Shown here piece by piece: positions 23,901 through 35,900 of a DNA stretch of 64,000 bases. Source of the DNA: Forficula auricularia (Eukaryota > Arthropoda > Insecta > Dermaptera > Forficulidae); NCBI GenBank assembly GCA_024734495.1, contig JALMQS010000070.1:14193486-14257485 (forward strand), in the 5' to 3' direction. Position numbers and translations under genes: made by a program. The notes beneath the pieces were generated by a model. It was not told the origin of the DNA and searched no databases. It saw only the letters and a list, made by a program, of their open reading frames with translations. How positions within the stretch are numbered: the stretch's first letter is position 1; each line of letters opens with the position of its first letter.

Positions 23901-26900
23901 TTCGTTTTCCCACCAATCGATGCAGAGATATTTAAATAATAATCGGTCTAAAAATCCTAAGAATACCCATATGGTTAAACAACTACCTTAATTCATTTTT
24001 CTTTGTTTATTTATAAAAAGGTAGTTGATTAAAAACAAAACAAGTGTTTGAACATTATTAATGGATTTAAGGGAAACTTTTCGTGGTCTTCCGAGATGCA
24101 CCCCGCCAGAGATAAGATGCTGTCGTGCCGGCCCGAAAGCTCGGCCGGTAGCCTTAAGATAATAAATTGTCGAAATATATTCTATAATGGAAATCCTTTT
24201 CTTATTGGGAACCACTTTCTTAGAAATGTGAAGGAGGGCATTTTGAACATGAATTTCAAATATTTTAATGTATATAAGTGTAAAAAAATTTCCAATATCT
24301 TCTTTCCATTAACTTTGTTAAAAATATAAACAGTAAGAATAGAATTACGGCTTTTAAATTGTTTAAAATTAAACAGAGAAGAAGTAGCGATAAGATAAAT
24401 GCATAGTATAGTAATTATTAGTTAGATTATGATAAAGAAGAAAATAATTAAATGCGTTTAATGATTAATAAAATATTTTAAGTTAAATAAGTGAATCAAT
24501 AAAGATTTTAAGTGAAAAGTTTTTATTTTGCCGAGAGTAGCAGAGTTGTTGAGTCATAAAGAGAAACAAAGAGATCGTCCAATGTTTGATGCAAATAAAC
24601 ATATATAATATATGTATTAAAGCAGGACTAGTAGGGAATTGGACAATTATTAAAAAACAGAATTTTTATTAAATGGGCCAGACGTTTCGTCGATTTATTT
24701 CGACCTCCTCAGTGGCCCATCCCATCACTCTTTGTCAAAAGAAACATGAAACATCTTTGATCTTTTTTATTATTTCTACAATACATTCTTGGCCTCGATT
24801 ACTCAACAAAAGATTGTAGAAATAGATTAAAAAGAGTGTTCCATCGCATAGTGGAGTTGTCTTTTGAGAAAGAGTGATAAGATAAGACACTGAGGAAGTC
24901 GAAATAAATCGACGAAACGTCTGGCCCATTTAATAAAAACTCTGTTTTTATTTATTGTCCAATTCTCTACTATTCCTGTTTTAATTGTTATTCATTATGA
25001 ATGAAAGTAATGTAACGTATATATATATACACGTTTCAAAAAAAGAAAAAATTTGTCATTGAAAAAATTCTCCCGAAACGTTTGACTTTTGAACAAACGT
25101 GTTTTGGATTCTTTTTTATAAAAGATTTCTATTTTTTCTTTTATATACATATATATATTTGATATATACTAGTATATGTGTATCCTCTTTGTGAAACACC
25201 AATATAATCCGTCAAATAATTCCTGTGTTTAATATGTTTCACTATAAATATAAACCAACACCGCTTTCCCTAAACGTTATATGTGTGTATGTTTATTTGC
25301 ATCAAGCAGAGGATAAACTCTTTATTTCTCTTTATCAAAGATTTAAGAATGAAAAAATAAATGAAATAAGTTATATAGATTGTCTTCTGCTTGATGCAAA
25401 TAAACATATACACATATATATCAAGATGATATATCTGTATATATATATATTATTTATTTGTTTGAGACTATAGTTTCGAAGACTTGGTCTTCATCATCAG
25501 TCTTTCTTCAATTATAAATGTTTTTCATGGAGTCAATATCATATGGATACTGAAAACTTGGTGTTCCTTCGTCACTGGAAAGCTAGCAACTAACAAAGAC
25601 ATTCTCTCCGGGCTCACACTCAAATATAACCATATGTTTCCCTTTCTTTTTTCTCTCCTTAGAAAGGAGGAATTTTTTCCTTTTATCTTTTGTTAGCAAA
25701 CATCTTAAGTAGATTACTATTGGATAATTCAATTTGATTGTTTAAACAGAGTTCTGAATTTCTATTGAATGACTTCAAAATTTCTAAAGATTCGATTGCG
25801 CTAATCAATTTTGGGTCCCTTTCTCCTTTTATTAATCTAATACCTTCTGGGAAGGAGTGATTGTTTGAATTTAAATGTTCTGCAAAAGAATTTTCGTACT
25901 TTTTATTTTTATAATCTCTTATGTGTTCATTTAGTCGAATTTTCAGATTTCTTTCGGTCTTTCCCACATATATTGCTTCGCAATCTTTGCATTTCAAACT
26001 ATAAACCCCTTCTTTTTCTATATTTGGTAATTTGTCTTTTTTATTTGAACCTAAATCTTTTCCTAGAGTAATTGGAGTTTTGAATACTGTTTTGAATCCT
26101 AATTTTTTCATTTTTTGTTTTAATTTTTTCGAAATTTGTCCATAATATGGAAGAACTATTCTAGGATTTTCTTTTTTCTTTTTCATTCTTCCATATTATG
26201 GACAAATTTTCGGAAAAATTAAAACAAAAAATGAAAAATTAGGATTCAAAACAGTATTCAAAACTCCAATTACTCTAGAAAAGATTTAGGTTCAAATAAA
26301 AAAGACAAATTACCAAATATAGAAAAAGAAGGGTTTATAGTTTGAAATGCAAAGATTGCGAACATATATATGTGGGAAAGACCGGAAGAAATCTGAAAAT
26401 TCGGCTAAATGAACACATAAGAGATTATAAAAATAAAAAGTACGAACTTTTGCAGAACATTTAAATTCAAACAATCACTCCTTCCCAGAAGGTATTAGAT
26501 TAATAAAGGAGAAAGGGACCCAAAATTGATTAGCGCAATCGAATCTTTAGAAATTTTGAAGTCATTCAATAGAAATTCAGAACTCTGTTTAAACAATCAA
26601 ATTGAATTATCCAATAGTAATCTACTTAAGATGTTTGCTAACAAAAGATAAAAGGAAAAAATTCCTCCTTTCTAAGGAGAGAAAAAGAAAGGAAACATAT
26701 GGTTATATTTGAGTGTGAGCCCGGAGAGAATGTCTTTGTTAGTTGCTAGCTTTCCAGTGACGAAGGAACACCAAGTTTTCAGTATCCATATGATATTGAC
26801 TCCATGAAAAACATTTATAATTGAAGAAAGACTGATGATGAAGACCAAGTCTTCGAAACTATAGTCTCAAACAAATAAATAATATATATATACAGATATA

Positions 26901-29900
26901 TCATCTTGATATATATGTGTATATGTTTATTTGCATCAAGCAGAAGACAATCTCTTTGTTTCTCTTTGTGAATCAACAACTCTGCTACTCTCGGCAAAAC
27001 AAAAACTTTTCAACTAAGTTATATAGATGTTAAATTGTTTGAATTTGTGAATGATCGTAAAAGTTATGAAGATGTTGAAGAAGTATCAGGCTAAAATCTA
27101 TAAGGGCAATCAATGTTTTACAATTTCTTTTATAAACATTATAAAAATTTTGGATGAATAGTTGTTATAAACTGTGGTAACATTTGAGCTAATCGAATAA
27201 TTAATCAAATAGTTACTTTGGAGACATTTTTTGGGGGGCGATCAAATAGAGAAGATGATCAAATAAAAAAATCGAAAGCTCATAGTTAAACAATTAAGGT
27301 ATTATTTTTGGTAAATGTATCGAAGAGGCTTTAGCAATTTACTATGATAAAAAATAAACTAATGAAGATATCCACATGTTTTTTTTATCATAGTATTCTT
27401 CGGCGGATTGACGAGAAATTAGCCCAATAATCAAAAATAATTATTTTCATTAGTTTTTAATTAGTCCAGTCAAATTGTGTGTTTATCAGGAAAGTTTTGG
27501 GCTAGTTCTGATATTGTAGAAAATGCAAAAAAAAGGTGAAAATTTCCATTTTTTGGCGGTTTTTCGCTTATAACTCGAAAACTATCAACTTTTCGTAAAT
27601 AACCTTCCTATTCAAAATGAAAGTTAATAAAATTTCCTACAAACTTTATTTTTTAGGTTTTTTCTCCGATCAACCGTTCGGGCTCAAGCGCAAAATCCAA
27701 GTTTTCGACCTAGGCACCCCCCCCCCCCCCCGGACCACCCAAAAACTCGCACTTTTTTTGATATTTTCCTATTTTGACCACGAAGGAGCACGTTTTCGAC
27801 AAAAATCACTCTATACAATTTTAAACTAGATTAAATTTGCAACAATTCAAACAAAGTTTGATCTTAATTGGATAAATGATAATTAATCCGTGCCGCAATG
27901 AGGTTGAAGTTTTGAAAAACTGCAATTTTTTGCAAAAAATCGCAATTTTTCCTTTATAAAATGAAAACCATTCATCCTAGAAACTTGATTCCTATCTCAT
28001 TCTCTAGGAAATTTTGTTGACTTGAACGTTTACTTGGACTACTTTTTTGTTAAAGCTCTTAGATTTATAGATATCCAGCATTTTCCATGACAGGAAATTA
28101 TCTATTATTTTAAAAAATCGCAATTTTTCTTCATAAAATGAAAACCACTCATCCTAGAAACTTGATTCCTGTCTCATTCTATAGAAAATTTTATTGACTT
28201 GAACGGTTACTTGGACTACTTTTTCGATAAAAGTCTAAAATTTATCGATATCGAGCATTTTCCATGACACTTCTGAGGATTCAGATCATATCCTGTCATG
28301 GAAAATGCTGGATATCTATAAATCTAAGAGTTTTATAAAAAAAAGTGGTCCAAGTAAACGTTCAATTCAATAAAATTTCCTAGAGAATGAGATAGGAATC
28401 AAGTTTCTAGGATGAGTGGTTTTCATTTTATGAAGGAAAAACTTCGATTGTTTGCAAAAATTCATTAATTCGGTTCAATACACATTATATCTGTTCGGTT
28501 TGAATGGATCCACTTTGGCTCGGTTCCGGCCAAGATAAACTATCATTAAAAAAAGCATGTAGATATTTCTATTATTTTTTTTTATAAAAGAAAATAGGTG
28601 GGTCCTCTCGCTGATACCTTTACCTTATTTTTAACGTAAAACCTGATACTTCTTCAACATCTTCACAAGTTTTTAAATGAATGCCGAAATGTAATTATAA
28701 GAAGAGAAGATTTCAATTTCTTGTTAATTAATTTTTTATTTCACCAAAGGACACCATGGGTGCTCTAGCTCGGAAATATCTTCCTTATCACTAGAAGTGC
28801 AATTGTATAAAACGTTGAACACCTTATGTAGCATTTCGCTTGCTTTATCCATTTCTCCCCGTATTGCAAAAGCAACAGCAAAATTATACTTCAGTATAAG
28901 TATTGCTGTATTATCATTATTTGGAAACCAATCTAAAAAGATAAATAGATCATATTATAATATTTCAAATAAATTTAATTTTTTTTTTTTTTTATAAATT
29001 AATACAATTAGTTAAACCTGTAAGAGGTCGGCAACCATGTAAAACAAGATCATTTTTATCAAGAGTCGATGGATCTTTTTCCCAAACGTTATGCCATAAT
29101 TCACCAACAAGTTCTAAATCTAGATATTGAATTGCTTCTGAGATCTGATCGAGCATTATTAGTGCTTCCGCTGCATACAAGTGTCCTAACAGCCTGAAAT
29201 TAGAAAAAATGGAATTATTATAAGAATATTTATATAGTGAACACAGCCCTTATCTATTATAGAATATAAATAAATAAATATTTATCAGAATGCAAAGGTT
29301 TTGAAATCTAATTTTAATGTTGTTTTCACATGCTTGCGAACTCAATAGGAACATTAGGGAGGTTCTTTCGCGACAATCCACACAAAAAGTTTTAGTCTCG
29401 TAACCACTCTAAAATATGAACGGTGCTAAAATTTTAGGTTATGTTTTTTTAATGTGACTGTTTTTACACTACTATATTCTCTTTATGAATGGATCGTTTC
29501 CAAGCCATTGATCTTATATCCCCTCCACTAAAAATAATCGCTCAAATATGTTTTTTTTTTATTTTTTATCAAAACTACGATGTAAATAATTTCAATTTTT
29601 TTTTTTAAGTTACTCCGAATATACTATTAGTTTTTCATCAAGATGATGAAAATCCTTCAATGAAAAAAAAATAAAATAATGATCATTTTCCCACCTTTTG
29701 CCAATCTACCATATGTAAAAAATTTCATTTTTAATTGCAATTATTTCATGTTTGGTGTGGTAAATCGTCTTCAAATTTTAATAGTGTGTTTATTATGTTT
29801 TTAATGACTTATATTCCAAATTTCGAAGAATTTTTGCATTTATGAAAGAACTATTTTTAAGTTCAGTCTATACCCTATTAAATGAGTTGGCATTTGTAAA

Positions 29901-32900
29901 GGTCTCAAGAATTAGATGTCGAAACATTGGGCATTATAATATTTTTATACTCGTTTTATTAACAGTTAAAAAGTTGTTCATCAATTCTTCATCATTTTGT
30001 CGATCTTTCGAGAGGATTGTACTGATATTTTCAAAAATCCTTTATTATTTTGGGCCGAGTAGTATGTGATTACAGTGGATGGCCAAATTATTATACTCAT
30101 TTGAAAATTATATCTTTCATAGGTTTTTAAGTGTTTAGCTTACTATTAAACTCATAATAACGTTTCAATTGTTATCTTTATAGGTTTATTAGCTTAGGAC
30201 AATACAAATTCAATTCACTTAGTGAATCCTCAACAGTACTTGTTTGTTTTTATATTTTGCCATTACCATTAATAAAAACCATTGATTTGTACCAGTCCAC
30301 CTCCAAAAGAAAATACTTTTAATATAAACAATTCATTTTCATTAAAAATTGAAAGGATTTTTCGGGTAAGGCGGCCAAATTAAATTTCTAATTTTTAGCT
30401 CGGAAGGTCTAATCCGGAAAATCTTCAATGGCAATGCATTTTTTGGCTATATCTTGAAGTATAGGTGTATTGTGCCATTCTTTAATAATATTTTCTATCG
30501 AGTCCCTTTTGTTAGTAATTATTTTATCTTTGCAAATTTCTTTTTTTTAGGGTTGCCCAAACATTTTCGATCGGGTTGAGATCTGGCGAGTTGCCAGGCC
30601 AGCCCAAAAGGGTTATTAGACTAAATTACTAATAGATTTTTTGAAAAGTTTGAATAAAATGAATTTACTTGATAAAATCATTTGAGTATAATAATTTGGC
30701 CACCCACTGTAGATGGAGCAGCCACTATTAACAATCACACTTTCGAAAATAAATATTATATAATTTTTACCAAAATTTTATTTAAAAAAAAATGAAATAA
30801 GAAATTTTTTTTATTAGTAATCTCTGCATAATTAAACAATTAGATCAAAATGACAGACTTGATATTTATAAAAAGTGAATTTATAATTTGCAAATCCAAT
30901 CAAATAACTATATACCTTTTTTCAATTATAGTTTAATCTTTCTATCAGTTTTATCTACTATTTATAAATGATGATGAGCATATGCATCAGATTACAGAAT
31001 ACAGACGAAGTTAATGATTAGTTTTTTCTGTTGATTGTAAAAATATTTTTGGGTCATAAGCATCAGCAGTTAAGTTCTATATCATGAAAATTGATAAAAT
31101 TTTCTCTCCTTATTTCAAACCAATCGAATAATCGAAATAAATTATGAATTATTGGATAATATGATATTTGAATAAAAAGCTTATTTATTTCTTAAACAAA
31201 GTTTCGTTTTTTAAGGAGATCCTTTCGCCGCCAATGTTAAATAAAAAATATTAGGATTTTACGAACATGAATTTAGGTCATTTATCAAAGATTTGTTTAT
31301 ATTGCATGTAGGAGGGTCTTGTCCCCTCGGGAGTCGAACCCAAGCACTAGTAAGCTTTCCGGGAAACTAGTCCAGACCCTAGAGACCATCACCTCCAAAC
31401 ATGCAATATATAACGAAAGCCAAGTAAAAAAATATAGATTATAACTATAACTTAATTTTTTATAATAGTTTAAGTCTCTATCTATGCTTTGGTGAATTTT
31501 CAATCACACATTAGCGAGCAAATTTTTGTAAAATGTAAACATTTTCTCAGAGTCTTATGGAAAATTAAGATCTTGACACTTTTTCTTGAATTATACTACT
31601 ATTAGTTGAATAGATAAAGTTAAAAAAAACTAAAAATTAGCTTTGTGAAACATGCAGGTTTCTTTTTTGCAATAAAATATATTATTGACCGACAAATTCA
31701 CTTAGATATTTACTTTAAAAAATCACATAAATGCTATGTTTGGATGTAAACATAAGCAGTATTAATAGAAGGCATTGCCAAATCATACAAGAGTTATTAT
31801 CAGCTGATTTGAATAAATCAAACTAACTTTTGTATTTAATTTTTATTTTATAATAGTTTTTATTTCAAACATTTACGGCTTTCATACTATTTATTTTATA
31901 ATTCTATTATTTTTAATTTGTATTTTAAGTTATTTTATTAAATATTAGATACTACACTTGACACCACTGGAGCGAAAGGACCTCCTTAATTTTTGGTCTT
32001 TATCAGGCTCAATATAGAGGATCTTTGCTATTAGAGTTGTTTAATATGAAGAATCTTGAACGTTTTTATATTATAGTAGCCACTAACTAATAATAAGTGT
32101 CCTATTACAGAATAATTGATATCATTAAATCAAATTTAGGACGATATAATAATGTATATTAATATAATACTTGTAATTCTTCTTACTTGTGAGGGGTTGA
32201 TTTTTTTGGCCTTGCAAGCAATGCTTTGGCATGTTCAAGTGCTATAACAAAATCTCCTAAACATAAAGAGGCATACGCCGATGCTGCTAAAATCGAACAT
32301 CTTAGAGATTCCACTTCTAATAGCGACATTAGAGGGGATGGAGCTGAGTAGTTTGAGCCTGAAGGAGCTGAAGCTGCGACGGCTGCAGCTGCTGCCATTG
32401 GATTAGGAGTATTCACAGTATTCGTCAGTGACGAGGATTCTACTCCAAGTGTAATTTGAGATACAGACATTCCAGCGGGGGTCTGAATTCCGCTAGGATT
32501 GATGGCTGAGGAAACATTTGAATTATCTGTCGCTGCAAGAGCTGCAGAAGAAGGGAGCAGAAGAAGGGCGTTACGAAGACAGAGAGATGAAAATTCAAGG
32601 GTAGCCAGCGGGAGAGCATAGTTGAGGCCTTCAGAAATATACCGATCATCTCGCCCAAGTTTTGGATTTAATATCAATTTTCGAAATATTCCTTGGCCAA
32701 TTCCACTATGAACCATATCACGGCGACGAGAATCAAGTGCAAGATCTGCTTGATTATCCTAAAAAAATATTAAAAAATTCATAAATGTATTTTTTTTAAT
32801 ACAAATCTAAATAAACATACCGTTGGTTTATTGGCCATTATACAACATTCTGAAAGTCGAAGCCATAAACGAGGATTCACATGATAAACCTAAAACAAAA

Positions 32901-35900
32901 TAGAAACGTTAGATTAATTTGAATTTTTATTAATTATAACAAATTCACAATAAACTATTCATTCTATGAAAAGTACAAATTCCGAATAAAATAATTAATT
33001 TGAATGACATTTTCATTCTCTTAAAAATGGACGTTTCAGAGGTTTTTCCCTTCATCAGGGTTTAAAAGTGTCAAGAAACAATCTTGTCTTATTTAACAGT
33101 ACTTTTGTTAATGGAGAATGGTGTAGGTTCTTGGTGAAACATATTAAATAAAGTATAAAGAAAATTTTTGAAAATTTTTTTAGCAACTTTTTAAAATTTT
33201 AAATATAAAATACTAGGTAGGTTTCATATAAATAAAATATCAAATGTTTGTGGAGGTATAAGCCCATCTCCAGGAGTTCACAAAGGACATGGACAGGAGA
33301 TGGGCTTATACCTCCAAAATATATAGAGTCAAGCATAAACAAGCATCTGATCATTTATTTATGTGAAACCTACCCTATTTATTTCTTTAAAAAGTTTCTA
33401 AAAAAAATTTCAATAATTTTCTTTACTTTATTTAACAGTACTTGTTTGTTTTTATATATATTGCCATTAACATTAATAAAAACCATTGATTTCTACCAGT
33501 CCATCTCCAAAAGAAAATACTTGTAATATAAACAATTCATTTTCATTAGAAATTGAAAGGATTTTTTGGATTAGACGGCCAGACATGACCCGTAAACTGG
33601 AAGAGGAATATAATAGATGGGGACTGGAAATAAACTTTGAAAAAACAGAATACCTGACGGTCGGGACAGAAGGGGAAAATCTGGATATCAATGGAAAAGT
33701 GATATAAAAGCTGTAAGGAATTTAGATATTTGGGATCTGTCTTTAGCGAGGAGCCAAACTGTGAGAGGGATTTTAAAATAAAATCTGTCGAGGTCGAAGA
33801 GCTATTGGTCAACTGAATGGGGTCTGGTGGAGCAAAGGATCCAACAGGACACAAAGAATATATATATCGGTCCATAGTGGAAGGCACTAGCCCTATACAA
33901 TTCAGAAACATGGGACATGAATAAAAAAACGAAAAGAAATTACAAGCGCTCGAAATGGATGCGATGAGGAGGAGTTGCAGAGTGTCGAGATTGGAGCATA
34001 TCCCAAATACAACTATAAGGGACAAAATGAAAATGGAAAACGACATAATAGATAGAATAGAAAGGAAGAGATTAATATGGTATGGACACCTCAAAAGAAT
34101 GCCGGAAGATAGGTGGCCTCATAAAATAAGGACCTGGATGCCCACGGAAAGACGGAGGAGAAGAGGAAGACCGAGACGAACGTGGAAGCAGGAGGTAGAT
34201 GAGGCAATGACCGGTAGGCAACTACCAAGAGCAAGACATTCTGGATAGAGAGAATTGGCGTGTTGGATGCGGAAAACGCGCGCATGCTGTAAAACAAACC
34301 GCTTTATTATTATTACGGCCAGATTAAATTTCTAATTTTTAGCTAGGAAGGTCTAATAAGAAAAATCTTCCAAAAGGCAGATCTGAGATTCTGTCTTCTA
34401 AAGTCTCAAATGCATAGAATGGATGTAATTGAAGGTTTATTTCTCCCTATAATATACAAATCAAACAATTTTTTTTCTTTGCTTGGCCATAAAAGATTTG
34501 TTGCAATGTTAGGAAAGTGAATTGTTAGGCTTAAAATATGGATGATTTAGAGTTTTCAAACCCCCTGACCTTCAAAAAGAAAACCTGGCAGTTACAATGC
34601 TCAAATGGAATCATTTTCTTTTATAAGAATTTATTATATTTATTTATTAGCCACCTAAAGTGTAGTTTTAAAAAAATTTAATAAAATGAAGTTTTGAAAA
34701 AAAACTAAATATATTTTTGGCTATTAGTCTATTAGTTAAAGTCAAAAGTCGGCCCTCCCTCAAAAAAAAGTTTTAAGTATGACATTGCATTATTAATTTC
34801 TAGAAAGCGAATGGATGGATAAAATTACAAATGAAGAAGTTCTTGGAAGAATCGGAGAAAGAAGAACCTTGTGGAAGAGTCTGAAGAAAGAGAAGAGGTC
34901 AGATGATGGGGCACACACTGAGACATGGGGACTGCTTAGGGATATCTTGGAGGGGGAGGTGGGAAAGAAAAGGGAAGGGGAAGACCCAGATTAGAATATT
35001 TCAACCAAATACTTGGGGATATGGGATGCCAGACATTTAGAGAGGTCAAACAGCTGGCGGGGGACAGAGTCCAGTGGAGACGGATTGTTGCATCAAACCA
35101 GTCTTAGGACTGTATACTCAATGATGATGATGAGAAAACGAATTGAAAATGAGTCGTTTAAATCAAACACTCTTTTTTTTTGAAAATCTAATCAAAGTCG
35201 AACCTCTTTAAAATGAAAACGTCTAGAAATCACAAATCTTTCGAATAAAACTTTAGATTTTGAAGAAAATTAAAAGTTTTCCCTTCCGATAAATATGATT
35301 AGTTCCTATCGAAATTCTTTAAAAGTGTTGGTTTTAGTACTTTTAAAATTTTATGTACATATCAACATGTATTTGAGTATATTTCTTGAATACAAATTAA
35401 AAACAAACGATTCATGCCTAACATACATAAATTAAATTTTATTTCATTACCCTTTACAAATCGAAAGATTGATTTTAATTTTGTATTTACCCTCTATAAT
35501 TCGAGAAACTAATAAAAATCGAAGAAAATTCTTTTCACTTGAGTTTATCGAGGTTTGACTGTAATCTGACCAAAAACATAAATGTGAAAAAGGGGCCAAG
35601 TTCGGTACAAACGGCTTCGCCAACAAAAGAATTGAGATCTAAACGGGTACCAAGTTCCAAAGCAGTTGCTTAAAACATAGCTATAGAAATGAACAACGTT
35701 CCTCAATTGATTTAAAAGAAATTTGTTACGTTCTTTGATATTGAATTTATAACTTGGCAAGTTTTAAATTCAACTAAATTGTTTGTAGTATAAAAGAGAA
35801 CAACTACCAAAGCTAAATTTTAAGCTTGTATTAAATATCATCACATTAAACGTAATTTACTATTTGACTATTATAACTTGCCAAGTTATAAATTCAATAT

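Larger units (their letters stand above)
24613..24985. mobile_element. Palindromic ribozyme element, family B
   Basis: Inverted ends ATTGGACAA.../...TTGTCCAAT near 24638 and 24955, about 370 bp, no coding sequence. Each arm has a hammerhead-like motif. It sits in CNOT10 intron 11 beside a Penelope-like end, which suggests nested insertion. Confidence 0.65.
25381..27005. mobile_element. Penelope-like element, head-to-head inverted pair, 13-bp target duplication
   Basis: Flanked by AAGTTATATAGAT at 25368-25380 and 27006-27018. The two arms (about 25381-26145 and 26189-27005) are near-perfect inverted copies meeting at a short spacer near 26157-26188. Each arm carries a GIY-YIG endonuclease reading frame pointing outward and a hammerhead-like motif near its end. 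The right end reads GCCGAGAGTAGCAGAG in reverse, shared by all related ends in the window. The reverse transcriptase is absent in both arms, so it is non-autonomous. Penelope-like elements combine reverse transcriptase with GIY-YIG endonuclease and often leave rearranged inverted copies. Confidence 0.85.

Noticed and set aside
25040..25150. CCGAAACGTTTGAC near an AT-rich stretch
   Set aside because: No CTGANGA or stem II within reach; cannot be folded into the ribozyme.
33240..33310. CTCCTGGAGATGGGCTTATA inverted pair resembling the ribozyme arms
   Set aside because: Core is CTGGAGA and no GAAA follows stem II; only a distant resemblance.
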